DNA of 64,000 nt from assembly GCF_028502605.1 (NCBI RefSeq), contig NC_079236.1:3286001-3350000 (forward strand), given 5' to 3'. Below, piece by piece: positions 35,785 through 46,820 of this stretch. This stretch comes from Trichoderma breve (Eukaryota > Ascomycota > Sordariomycetes > Hypocreales > Hypocreaceae). The notes beneath the pieces are model-generated. The model was given only the letters and a program-made list of their open reading frames with translations. It was not told where the DNA came from and made no database searches. The number at the start of each line of letters is the position of its first letter. The stretch's first letter is position 1. Made by a program: the position numbers and the translations under genes.

Positions 35785-38094
35785 TATGTCTTGCGAATGC
35801 TTCAAGATACCACCGTTTTCACTGTGACTCATCATAAAGGCCCAGACGACTGAGAATTTCATTGGTCATGGGGAGCTGAACTTGTAACCGGACCCCCCTG
35901 TAGACGCACAATGAGTGGGATGAAGCGTTGATGTGAACAAAATTGGATCTTTCTCCTATCGAATCCTTAATCTGCTGATCTTTACGAAAACAGCTGTACC
36001 AAACGCAAAATTCTGCTCGGAACTGACTCGCCTCACATATCTAGACTTGAAAGCTTTGGCATATACGGAGTAGATGCTTAAGAAAAAGTGAAATGATGAC
36101 ACTGCTGCCACGCATTGGGCAGAGAAACGTGTTGTTGGAGATTTCGGGTTAGATCTAGTTGAGTTATAGATGTCTGGGGAAAGGATCCAACATCTATACC
36201 GTACAATATGGAGCGGCTGTTAGTTACCGGCCGGACCTTCCGAAGCTGTCACCAGCGCCGAAAGACCGTAATACGCCGGTTTATGGTGGTACATTACCAT
36301 GTCCGCCGTTCAGCGGGAGAGTGTTGGCGCTAGCAACACAGGTATCTGTTGCAGTACGGAGCGCGGATAAGCTGAAATAAGCAGACCCCGTTTAGCAACT
36401 AGTTTAGAACGGCGATACGAAGGGGGTTGGACTAGTTCTCTCACCTATAACGTGTGGTTAAGATGACACTTACCACAAGTTACGCCGCAAATTAGCTCCG
36501 ATCTGGAAGCTACCCACCCGCGATGTAGGCGGGATGTCTGACGCCACGAATTTCTTCCATTCGATTCCCTTGCAGTCGAAACATGGATTTCAGTACGTAG
36601 ATGTCCGTACTCTGAAGAGGGCAATGTGACGCCGCCCAGTCACTTGACTACCTCAACCTTTACAGCCCCGCATGAGTTGCCCAAGGGGGAGGACTGGCAC
36701 GATTTGTACGGAGTACTAGTCATGACTATGCGCCATCATGTTCTCGCTATACGTATCGAGCTTTTCAAGCGCTAGAGTCTCTAATCAATGCGTTTCGTTG
36801 CTGTTTTGTAACTTCAAATCCCCACGATGGCCATCGTTGTGGAGTTTCGATTCGGCATTTGTATTACCTGACTCACTATCCGCACCCTTACTGAAATGAC
36901 AATTAGGGAATGCTTTCCTATTTCCCCCTTAACAACTATAACCCAAGTCATCGATTATACGTGCATGTATATGAGATACTTAGTCAATTCAATATGCCTG
37001 ACAAGGCTACAAGCTGTAAACAAATTGTAAGGATAGAACACCCGTCGCTTTGTTTTGTTTGCTTGGATATAGCTTAGTGAGCTGACTCGATTGTGGGGCT
37101 CATATAATATTGACGGGGCTCTCATCGTTTCATTCAGCCGCGATTCAGGCGATGGTTCGCGCACCGAGTTGACTTGAGAGCAAAATGCGGCTCAACCGCT
37201 CTAAGGCTGCCTCGTCTGCCTTATCTCCATCGGATTGCGGAGAAGATTCTCAATTGAGCTCTTTTGCCCGATGTGTATGAAATACTACACGTGATTTTCT
37301 TCTCAGGTGCATTTACGCGTCACACAGCATGCAGAAAGTGTCTTTAACTTTTGACCTTTTGTATTATGCGTGCATGTAAGACAGCCCCCTACAGAGAAGC
37401 CTTGGCATAGAATCGACTCCGGTTGACCAAGAAATTTTTTCTAAATGTATTAACGGGATCTCATCAGAATCATGTTAATAGTCGCGACTCTGCGTGTCCG
37501 ATAATTATCTATAGTCATTTTACATTCCCATCTACCACCCCCCCGAAATGCCCGTTCTTCTTGCATCGCGGAATGGCCTTCATGCTTCATACCGAACAAC
37601 AAACACCGACAAAGCTTGAATGGCGGCCATTGAACACAGGCGTTATCTTACTTGACCAACCCCACATTGCTATTCTATACGCTTCGATGCCGCCACAAGG
37701 TATCCCTGACTCGGTACGGTGCTTCTCTTGTTTACCTGGAGCTAGCGCGCATCCCCTCAGTTACATATGTGCATATAAACAAGTGCTGTGCCCGCGGCTC
37801 TCTCCTACCCCAGTAAGGCAGATTGAATCCAGTCCGCGACCCAGAAGGCGATCAAAAGAGATGAAAAGCTCCCCTTTGGACGATCATCGATTAATATGCA
37901 AAGTGCGAGGACTGACAGGATAACACATGTTGGCGGAAACAACCTTGGCCTATCTGTTAGCTAATGGATGTTTCAAGCTAATTTTACATATGAAGGTTCT
38001 GGTATCAGAGAGAGTAGCCAAATCAAAACTATTAAATACTCTTTATAGGTAACTAAGCAATACTTTTATCCATACTTTTATCTATACTTAAGCT

Positions 38095-38190
38095 CATTCT
38101 CAGGCCCATACCAACACCTATGCCCATACCTATACCTATAACTGTATCCGTACCTATACCCATGTCTATATCCATGCCCATATTTAGGTT
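38095..38190. repeat. Degenerate 6-bp satellite (CCTATA / CCCATA)
   Basis: Repeated CCCATACC, CCTATACC and CCATGCCC units run for about 100 bp. On the minus strand they read as alternating Met-Gly-Ile-Gly codons, which creates an artificial open frame at 38053-38271. I treat it as a simple repeat, not a gene. Confidence 0.75.
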
Positions 38191-38282
38191 CAAGGTAATA
38201 TCCATATTCACACACCCATGAATAAAATTCCAAAATTTCGTATGTAAACATACTCGCATGCGGTGGCCCAATCTCTTAGCTT

Positions 38283-38819
38283 CTAGCCAGAGCTACTGCG
38301 TTGAGGACGATCACCAGGCTGGCGAGGATCGCTGTTACGAAGAAAATTGGCGTCGAAGTGTCGCAGCATTTCCTGCGTACGCCTTTTCGATTTAGCAGAG
38401 CTCTGCGCTTGCCCGTACCTGGGCGGATGGTTTCGGTCCATGTCAGAGAGAAAACGGTCGAGGCTGTATGAAGAGGGGTCTGGGTTATCGACGGTGTTGC
38501 CAGTGATGGCTCCGTCTTGACTATTGGTACTGGTGAGAAAGAGGTGTGTCAGCTCTTGGGGTTTGACAACTAAACGTAAACATCCAGTACTTAGACGTAT
38601 CAAAAGGACTCTGGGGCTTATGGCATCATTAATTATGAGAAGCGGCGGAAAGCTGCATTCCAGTCCAAGGTCATGAGGAGGAATCATAGAAGGTGATGGG
38701 AGGGGAGCTTCCACTAGCCATTGCCATGAGGGCAATACACATGGCGAAGTAGAAAATGAAATCAGAGAGAATACTTACACATTGCTCCCGTTAAATACAC
38801 GAGTTGATAAATTAGACAT
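38283..38819 (-). CDS. Small two-exon array protein, copy 10
   Basis: Exon 1 is 38819-38779 (41 nt), the intron is 249 nt (GTAAGT donor, CTCACCAG acceptor), and exon 2 is 38529-38283; the product has 95 residues. The N-terminus is M-S-N-L-S-T-R-V-F-N-G-S-N-V. Exon 2 has S-S-Y-S-L-D-R-F-L-S-D-M-D, a Y-G-Q-A-Q-S-S linker, and K-S-K-R-R-T-Q-E-M-L-R-H-F-D-A-N-F, so the acidic A-E-A-E has become basic K-S-K. It has a longer Arg/Pro/Ser tail. It is closest to copy 11 (R-F-L-S-D-M and Y-G-Q-A). The intron is open in the exon 2 frame for about 70 codons, with an in-frame ATG, so intron retention or an internal start would still give protein. A strong TATAAAAA site lies 154-161 nt upstream. Confidence 0.78.
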
Positions 38820-38972
38820 GTTGACGAGTGAGAGCCCGAGAGAAGGTAGTTGTGGATTGCGTAGGGAAACTGAGATAACGGGAATGTTAATGGTCTCAAT
38901 GTCTTCGAGAGAATAGCTGATGATAGCGATTGTGTCACTGTTGAATCAAGAGAGAAGCGGGAATCAGCAGGG

Positions 38973-38980
38973 TTTTTATA
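38973..38980 (-). promoter_or_regulatory. TATA box upstream of copy 10
   Basis: The minus strand reads TATAAAAA, a textbook TATA box, 154 nt before the copy 10 ATG. Confidence 0.5.
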
Positions 38981-41400
38981 TGTGAGGAGCCCAGGGTCTT
39001 TTTGCTATTCACATAAGTAAACAAAAACTGAGCCAGGCAACAGGTGACAGCCGGTGGCCCAATTTGCGATAAAACGGAAGTTGTGGCGTTCGCCGTGTTC
39101 CCCAGACCGCGATGGTTCCCAGCTCCAGTCTGGGATAGCTAGATGGTCGCCATGTCCTCGACCGAGTATCCGGCGCCTCCCCTAGTCGCCCAAACGGTGG
39201 ATCGCATAACTACAGTTTAAAGACTAATGCGGATATTCTACACTGTCAAAGGTAAGATTTGGATTTGTTCTAATGTTTATTTGTTTCAATATTTTTTTCA
39301 GCCCGGTAGAGCTGGCCCTGAACTTTCTGAGAGGTGTCTCAAACCATCGCCGGACCCTCTTTACATAAACGGCCTCAGTGGAAGATCTCGCCTTGGTCCC
39401 AGCACCATTTTCCCAGGTCTTCGGCTCGATGTTCCTCATTCTGTCGAGTCAAACAAATCCAGCTTACTGCACCAATTCGAGAGCTTCCTAGGCAGACTCA
39501 CAGGGCGTTACATACATGTAGTATTGGAATTTTTTGAAGGCAGCCCAGAGTTGCTCGCTGAATGTACTGTCTCATACTAGATCCGAATTGAAAGACGCCA
39601 CTTAGCGGTACAGCACCGTTATAAAAAAAATCCCCCACAACATCGAGAAGGACCAGGGCGCGTCTACCGTACAAGCTTCCTGAGCCCGACTTGACCCTGG
39701 TTTCCGATCACACTCCATCTCTGTGGCTGGGGACCCGCCACTGCCTGCGACGGGGAACGAAGGTCGAGCAAGTCGCCCGCAAGCACCCTGAAAAACCGGA
39801 CCGGCATCAAACCCCAGCGAAGGGAAAACAAAAACCTACCATGCTCTTGTGGTCCCACTCCGCGCTTCGTATGTACGAGTAGTTTGAGCCAAACTGACGG
39901 GCCCAGACTTTAGAACGCTGAATGCCGGACTGCATTGCTGATTCTGTCAGGAGAGGAGGGGTGGGGCTCGGGGATGGCCGTCATCTTCTAGTAAAAGAGT
40001 GTTACCGAAGTGATTCGAGCGGATTTGCGATGCCGTATTTCAGGATACTAACTTTGCCAAGAATAACACGATACCAACTGGATTGCAACGAATACGTATT
40101 ATGTGGTAGACTGCCGAATAAATATTCAATCACCAGTAACCCACCAATAGCCCGCTGAAGTCCGTCCTTACTACGGAGTCTCGCAGGCCCATCCTCACCA
40201 AAAAAAAGACTAAGGCCGACGGCATTATGACACATTGGGAGACAGTAAACACAGGATTGAGGCCATGCAGCAATAACAAAAGTAGCGTATCGACAATAAA
40301 AGCTAGGAGTCACTGAGAGAGAAAATGCGTCCGATTTCAATTGCGACATACTCGATTGAAGCGTTACGCGTTGCCTACTTCCCCAGTTTACCTATACTGC
40401 ATTGTGCCGAATACATCGCGAATACGAGAAATAGAGGTGCGCATATGCGTAGAAGAGCCACGCACGTCGTCATCTGGCGAAATATTGCTGACATGGTTTG
40501 CATCATATCAACTCCAACTCCCAGTATTTTTTTTTTGTCGAACGCATCATCGGGCTCCTGTCAGATCCAATATCACCATGTGTACACTCTCAGGCGAAAA
40601 CCAATATCTGCATCAAAACACCCCTTATCAACTATGCCCGTAATACTAATCTTGATTTGCGTCCAGCTATCATATTTGAGGGAGCCAGATGTCTGGACGG
40701 TCATGGTCATGAGTGGAGGCACGGCAGTTGCCGAGGGTCTGTTTCGATACTGGTCAGCTTCCATCCTCCCGGCTCCATCCTCCCGGCCGGAGTAACCTAG
40801 GAAGTGAGTAGGCTTGGAGTTGGCGACAATAGCACACTGCGCAAAAGCACTCTACGAAATCATGGCGACCTGGCAGGGTGTTCCAAAGAGTCCAAGAAGG
40901 CTTCTGCAGGCTTTCGTGTGTACACTTCCATAGTACCTTAGCTATTGATGGACATCGTCCAAAGGGGCAAGGACTGGAACGCCTCGTGGGTCGCGGACCG
41001 TTGAGCTTGCACTTCCAAGGTTACCAAAATAGGCAACTACACCGCCAACCAGGCCTCCGATAGGCTGCGAGGAGCACCAGACAATTTTGAGTTCTGTTAC
41101 AACAGCACCGCTCTCAATTGGCATGGAGGACACAGGCGGGCCATCAGCAGCACCGCAGCACCGGATCGCCGCATTTAACAACCCGGGCAAATAAGCGCCT
41201 GAGCAGTACTCTGCTGCCACGCCCTTATTTTGGAGGGGTCTCACCACGATGTTTTTTCCACATGGAGACTTGAGAGCAAGCAGAATAACCTCACAGACGT
41301 AAAAATTTACATTAACTATCCTTGCAAATAGCTAAGCACTGGCCATGACCCATATCCAATACCAATATACCTATATATAACTCCAATGCATTTCGTATGT

Positions 41401-41486
41401 AGAAGCGCTGGCTTGCGGTAGCCCGCACCAACAATTGCGAGAAGCACTGGCTTGCAGTAGCCCGCACCAACAATTGCGAGAAGCAC
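41401..41486. repeat. 39-bp tandem duplication just 3' of copy 11
   Basis: Two 39-bp units beginning AGAAGCRCTGGCTTGC differ at only two positions, followed by the first eight bases of a third. It lies 27 bp beyond the copy 11 stop. Confidence 0.88.
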
Positions 41487-41512
41487 AGTCGCTGCCATGA
41501 GGAGGGTCGCTG

Positions 41513-42035
41513 CTAGCGGGAAAATTTAACCTCAAAGCTGCGCAGTATTTTTTGCATTCGCTTTTTCGATTCCGCAGGGCTATGTGCTTGTCCGTACCCT
41601 AAAGGGTGGCTTTGCTCCATGTCAGAAAGGAATCGGTCAAGGCTATACGAGGGTTTATGATCATGAACAGTTTTGTCGGCGGTGGTGGCATCGTCATTAC
41701 TGGCACTAACAACGAAGTAGGATTGTTAGCTTCTAAAATGTCATCGACAAATGGGAACGTCCAACTCTTGAAATGATCAATTACTGCATGCGTTGAGATA
41801 AAAAAGGGCTGACGGGTGATTATATCTTCTCTTCCAAGCCGTCCATGGTAGCAGAGAATAGGAGTAATATGAGTGAGGGTGGATTCTGCGTACGGCAGCT
41901 GTGGAAAGATGGATCACTGAGAGACCAAAATATATAGATAGAATAGAATAAAAAGCCTAGGGCTCCGCGAAGTAATCTCTGAGATAATACTTACATATTG
42001 TTGCCGTTGTAGGCACGGGTAGAGGACTCAGGCAT
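41513..42035 (-). CDS. Small two-exon array protein, copy 11, C-terminal frameshift
   Basis: Exon 1 is 42035-41995 (41 nt), the intron is 295 nt (GTAAGT donor), and exon 2 is 41699-41513; the product has 75 residues, the shortest. Two acceptors six bases apart (GTTAG and GCCAG) both keep frame. The N-terminus is M-P-E-S-S-T-R-A-Y-N-G-N-N. Exon 2 has P-S-Y-S-L-D-R-F-L-S-D-M-E, G-Y-G-Q-A-H-S-P-A-E-S-K-K-R-M-Q-K-I-L-R-S-F-E-V-K-F-S-R and a stop. Directly past the stop, in the next frame, the DNA reads S-S-D-P-P-H-G, which matches the tail S-S-G-D-P-P-H-G-N of copy 13. A one-base shift has thus removed the ancestral tail while leaving the conserved core intact. A TATA-like site lies about 126 nt upstream. 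Confidence 0.74.
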
Positions 42036-42160
42036 CATGAGGAATGAGGGTTTCGGAGGAGAGGGCGAAAGGGAATAAAGATAACGGGAACCTAAACTGC
42101 CTCAATGCGTACTGGCATGAGAGAAGAGATGCCGATAGCAACAGAGCGGAAGGAGCTCAG

Positions 42161-42168
42161 AATATATA
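42161..42168 (-). promoter_or_regulatory. TATA-like element upstream of copy 11
   Basis: The minus strand reads CTATATATT across 42161-42169, about 126 nt before the copy 11 ATG. Confidence 0.4.
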
Positions 42169-43482
42169 GCCGTCAGGTACTGTGTTATAATAATAAACTG
42201 CTACATCTCTGAGACCATCCATCACAGAAGGCGGTGGTGTAGACCCCGAACAACGTCTCCTCTGTTTCCATGTGCCTTTTGCCAGGGGTTACGGTACTTT
42301 ACCTCGCAAGGTACGTGGAACAAGCGCCTTTGCTAGGGTGCCGAAAACACATAAGTGGGCTGCCGCAGTACAGCGCAGTGCATGTGCAGCGCAGTGCATG
42401 TGCAGTGCAACGATGTGCAGGTCGGGCGCGCTAGTAGTATCGACTTCCATTGGGTATTGGCGCACTGCAAGTACATACATGTATCTTCCACGCATCTTCT
42501 TGCACTGCGGATACCTGTCTGCCAAGTCACACCACAGGTGCATCGGCTCAACGCCTGCTCGGCTCAATCAAACCTCCAGCATCATCTGCCTCGATCCTCC
42601 ACTCGCGCCAAAATTCGTGTTCCAAAATTGTGGCACTTGACGTCAGAGTCTGCACTCCTTGCAACTTGCGGATGTTCTAGAGCATGCCGCTGGGGCAGTG
42701 GCTGCGAGTGTAATTGCTCATCCTCAGCCATACTGAGGAACTGTCAAATGCTGCTCTTAATGGAGAACGGTCGCAGCCAAATTTCTGCCACACTTTTTAC
42801 AATCAAGCTGTGAGACGGGCAGTTGACGTCAGTTGGTGTTCCCCCTGCGGCTAACAGATGTTCTAGACCAACTGCATAGAGTATGTTGATCTCGGACGAG
42901 CAGAGGAGCCTTCACATTATACAGGAAGTTTCCCACAACGGTGAAATGGTAATTTTCGGCTCCAGCTCGTCAGGGGCATACTCAAATATCTGACTTGATA
43001 ATGTATCTAAGTTTTACCCTCGTTTTGTTAAACCACACCACCCTATCAATGATTCAGCTATTGGTAGCTCCATGTGCCGCATCGTCGGCCGCTACATGCT
43101 TAGCAGAGCTGTTCAATGGAAGATGGATGATAGGGCTTGTGCTACAGTTGCGACTTTGGTGCTTGGCTCACCTAGGGTCCATCTGTTTCATGCAACAAAA
43201 ATCCAGAAATGGCCCGGATCAACACTCTGTTAGTTAAGAAGGTAAGCCGCGCATGTAGCCCGCTGACGCCACTAGAGCTCCAGAAGCTCCCAGGTACGAG
43301 TACACGCTAGTATTTACATGTAATTAGCCACCCGTCTTGCCGTCGTACCAGGTTCTTGTAGCGCTCTAGATCTCGTAGAGCTTGCCTGCACTTTCATTAC
43401 AGAGTTCAAACTTGGGACTGCGGCGAGAACACCAGAGGTGGGACGATGGCGAAATAAGCGCTAGCAGCGCCCATTTGCTGCT

Positions 43483-43526
43483 AGCTGAGTGAGTGAGATG
43501 TCAAAGCTGAGTGGGTGAGATGTGAA
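43483..43526. repeat. 22-bp tandem pair
   Basis: Two units of AGCTGAGTGRGTGAGATGTSAA, differing at two bases. Confidence 0.85.
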
Positions 43527-43614
43527 AGCTGGAGGGGGTGTAGCAAGATACGACAGGGTTAAGATGGGGGTATAAGACCACCTGGGCAAGCTTTTTGAGG
43601 ACTAGCGAAGGCAG

Positions 43615-43852
43615 GCCATGAATCTGCCTACTAGTGCCTCATGCAAGCTAGCGAGTCCCATCACAGCATTTCCCCACTAAACAAAGGACCCTTGTCTGCC
43701 GGATCTTGTCCACGATTTCTTAATGCCCGCTAAGGCGTGCATAGGGGTGAGCAAAGCCATGAATCTGCCCACTAGTGCCTCATGCAAGCTAGCGAGTTCT
43801 ATCACAGCATTTCCCCAGCAAGCAAAGGGCTTTTGTCTGCCGGATCTTGCAC
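43615..43852. repeat. Direct repeat of about 96 bp at 141-bp period
   Basis: Unit 1 (43615-43711) and unit 2 (43756-43852) both run from GCCATGAATCTGCC through CTAGTGCCTCATGCAAGC to CTGCCGGATCTTG, with a few substitutions. The spacing shows a local duplication of unknown origin. Confidence 0.85.
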
Positions 43853-45100
43853 GCTTTTTCTGTTTGTTCTCCCCATTGCCTGGTCGTAGATGCAGGGGGT
43901 GAAGGGAGAGCAGCAACCGCGTACATCACATAAGCTAGTAGCTACAAGAAACAGCTATATCCACAATGGCAAGATAATCCATTGGATCCTAGCCTTGAAT
44001 GCCATTGAGCTCTGATAGCATCAAGATTAACAGTACAGTGAGCGCCAATAGAAACAAGTTTCCCATACTTCATACTAGCCAAACAATTAGTGAGTACTGC
44101 CTAAATAGTATGTAGAAACGCTCGAAAAGGCGCTCACCTGAAATGAAGTGTTGTCCAACATTTTATTAGTAAGTAGCCGCTGAAAAGAATACCTAGATAA
44201 CTACATGTAGGCAAAAGAGAGAAGGAGGCAGCGGATTTTGAGAGAAGCTCAGCTGCTAACAAAAAAAAACTAAGGGAACTATAAAGAGAGCAAAATCGGT
44301 GATCGTTATACAAGAAAGAACGAAGAAGTGTGCATAGTATGTATACATGTTAAAACAAAAGATTTGGTTTCTTACTATTCTAGTTAGCGCACGAGAAGAT
44401 AAGATTGATTTCTGGATCTGCTTTCGATCGCTGGAGCCCGGAGGTGGCAGATACGATAGAGCGGCGCAGTATAATTAGAATAATGTACTCTATGCTGGGT
44501 TTCAGTGGCAAGAAAAAAAACCTGTAAGCAGCTGAAATATCACATCGATTCGTTGAATGTTTATACGAGCTCCCTATTTCCAATGCAGCTATGCCATATA
44601 TACATATCTTTCGTTGCGATATGTACTTGGGTGTTTGTGAGGGAATCTAAAGGCATCTCTTGTTTTGTAAAAGCCCGAGATGTTGAAGGGACTATTGAAG
44701 GGATGTGGGTTCAAATCAGCCAGAGAGATGCCGCCCAATAACTTCTTTCTGCCTGTCACTTAAGTAGTAGCTTAATGACCGTGCTTGTCTGCTGGGTTAT
44801 CATACTGCAGATGCACAGAAGATATCCAATAGTTTTTAAGGCGTATTAGGCTTGGAAATATGAAGCTGATAAAGGCGACGTATTTTTGCACATACGCCGG
44901 AGAGTCATACGCCATAAAACATATATATGACCTCTGGTATGGGAAATAATTGACAAGAAGAACAAGTCAGATTTTGTATCTAAATATCCACGCTTGGCAA
45001 CTACCCATGCCGTATGCATATACATCTGCATATACACACTTATATATATTTAATAAATTCGGGTTTCGCATACATATGCAACAGCCTAATTTCTCGAATC

Positions 45101-45613
45101 TTAGTTGAGATGCAGGTCGCCGCTACTCGAGGAAAATTTCGTCTCAAATTTACGCAGCTCTTCAAGCATACATTTTTCTGCTTCGGCCGGACTCTGCACT
45201 GGTCGATAACCAGATGCGTGGGTTGGCTCGGAAAGGAAACGATTGAGGCTATACGTCGTGCCACGGTCGCCAATGGAACGAGTAGTACTATCTGTGGCTT
45301 CAACCGTAATGCCGCTGTGAATGACAACTTTATAATCAGCATTCAGACATTGAAAAATTTATATAGGTCTAAATGTAAGCTTTTGAGCCATCATGTGTGC
45401 TGATATAGAGTATCAGAAACAGTGAGCATCTCATTCTGGTCTGGGAGTTATCCGAACACTGACGCTGAACAGCTGTATGGGTAAATGCACCCATCCTAAT
45501 CATATGAGGCACAAATCTCTATTAAAAGAAGAAAAGAGAAAAGCGAAGTGATTACTAAAATGTACTTACACCTTGCTGCCATTATAGGCGATATGAGTAG
45601 ATAAATCAGGCAT
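45101..45613 (-). CDS. Small two-exon array protein, copy 12
   Basis: Exon 1 is 45613-45570 (44 nt), the intron is 255 nt (GTAAGT donor, ATTCACAG acceptor), and exon 2 is 45314-45101; the product has 85 residues. The N-terminus is M-P-D-L-S-T-H-I-A-Y-N-G-S-K-V. Exon 2 has T-Y-S-L-N-R-F-L-S-E-P-T-H, G-Y-R-P-V-Q-S-P-A-E-A-E-K-C-M-L-E-E-L-R-K-F-E-T-K-F-S-S-S-S-G-D. It is one of the clearest consensus members and is nearest to copy 14 (R-F-L-x-E-P-x-H, P-V-Q-x-P-A-E-A-E-K, L-E-E-L-R-x-F-E-T-K-F-S-S). The larger open frames over this gene on either strand are in other registers and are shadows. A TATAAATAC element lies 158-166 nt upstream. Confidence 0.8.
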
Positions 45614-45770
45614 GGCTAGGAGGGACTGCTCAAGTGGTAGATAGTCGAAGATGGCTGGAGATGGGATTGGAACTAAACAGTAGCAAAGTAGCCGCATATA
45701 ATAAGACAACAGATGGGGATGAAGATTGTTGTACAGATGAAACGATTAAGAGGGAAGTAGGTAGAGGGCA

Positions 45771-45779
45771 GTATTTATA
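45771..45779 (-). promoter_or_regulatory. TATA box upstream of copy 12
   Basis: The minus strand reads TATAAATAC, 158 nt before the copy 12 ATG. Confidence 0.5.
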
Positions 45780-45978
45780 TCTAGATGGAAAAAAAAAAAA
45801 AAAAAAAACATATAAGCAGTTTCCCTCTGTTTCGCCTCTAGTATTAGCTGTCAAATAAAAAAAAAAATATAATGGTTCGCGTACCCCTTCCATACCACTC
45901 TTAAAACCGTCAAGCGGGACGAGGTGGTTGCCTCATGACTGCCGAAATAGTTTCTTTTCGGCCTCTTTTCTCAGCTTA

Positions 45979-46460
45979 GTACCCTGATAGCAATGCGGAG
46001 TACCTGCTCCAGCACTAACATAAGGTGCGATACTTTTAGCTCCATCGAGCTACATGCACTTATCGCACATTTTTTTGTGTAACTCCGTGCTATGCATATA
46101 CTAGCTTGACTACTAGGTAGTAGGCTGAGCTGTAGACCACTCCCATGCCTGTATTATTGCTGTAGAAAACATAAAAAGGTTGTACGACAGAGTACCCTGC
46201 TAGCAGTGCGGAGTACCAGCTCCGTCACCGGCATGAGGGGCGATACTTTCCGGCTCCATCGAGCTACTTAACACGACATCAGAGCTCCACCGCTCTTGCT
46301 GCAGCTGGGAGCTTATGAGATGAGATATATTGATTAGTCGCAGCTATTCGATAAATGCGCCCCAGGTGCTCTGTGACAGGTAATAATACCAGCTTTAGGT
46401 TCTATGGAGCTACGACTTAATACGACATTAGAGCTCCACCATCCTTACTGCAGCTCGTAG
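45979..46460. repeat. Dispersed direct repeats, about 213-bp period
   Basis: Units starting GTACCCTG at 45979 and 46192 share GCGGAGTACC, GGCTCCATCGAGCTAC-like and GCGATACTTT segments over about 75 bp. A third, partial unit (about 46387-46460) shares TACGACATTAGAGCTCCACC with the extension of the second. Confidence 0.7.
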
Positions 46461-46740
46461 TGGCTGGGGATATTGATTTGATGGCAAGTGCATATCATTA
46501 AAGAAATGCCAACCTTTCAGAGCCACGGCTGCGTCGCAAGAGCATAAAGTGTGTGAGATGGCAATACCGAGGGAGTTTGGGTATCTACCTGCACGTAAAC
46601 CCCCCACTTCGCCCGACATATATATAATAGCGGGATCCGTCGCAAGATACTGTTGATGGTTGTCAGCGGATGGTAACTGTTCCGTTGAATTGGGAATGAA
46701 TGGGAGAAAAAATGGCCGGCTCAAAAGACAGTGTGCAAGG

Positions 46741-46820
46741 TCAAGTACATAGCTCAAGAAGGTTGCATACCTGCAGGTCAAGTATGAGTACACAGCTCAA
46801 GATGGTTGCATACCTGCAGG
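46741..46820. repeat. Imperfect tandem duplication, 37 and 43 bp
   Basis: Both units start TCAAGTA and end AGGTTGCATACCTGCAGG or TGGTTGCATACCTGCAGG; the second has a 6-bp insertion. Confidence 0.82.

Larger units (their letters stand above)
33568..38282. other. Long spacer between copies 9 and 10
   Basis: About 4.7 kb with no supported gene. Frames such as minus 34665-34922 and plus 37423-37923 lack recognisable domains or splicing partners. It holds a GCGGCTGT microsatellite (35761-35784) and a degenerate CCTATAC-type satellite (about 38095-38190). Confidence 0.5.
38820..41512. other. Spacer between copies 10 and 11
   Basis: About 2.7 kb. A minus frame at 40942-41247 (101 codons, Gly/Ala/Val-rich with G-G-L-V-G-G-V-V-A) looks more protein-like than its surroundings and could be a gene relic, but I recognise no family. 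It also holds the 39-bp tandem repeat at 41401-41486. Confidence 0.45.
42036..45100. other. Spacer between copies 11 and 12
   Basis: About 3 kb, no supported gene. It contains a 22-bp tandem pair (43483-43526) and a 141-bp-period direct repeat (43615-43852). Confidence 0.5.

Noticed and set aside
37800..37880. Minus-strand S-F-D-R-L-L-G-R motif
   Set aside because: Not followed by an A-E-A-E or F-E-x-K-F block and without exon 1; taken as chance.
38053..38271. 72-codon minus frame of Met-Gly-Ile-Gly repeats
   Set aside because: Produced by the degenerate 6-bp satellite.
44130..44165. Short minus exon M-L-D-N-T-S-F-Q with a GTGAGC donor
   Set aside because: Ends in phase 0, unlike every array member, and has no matching exon 2.
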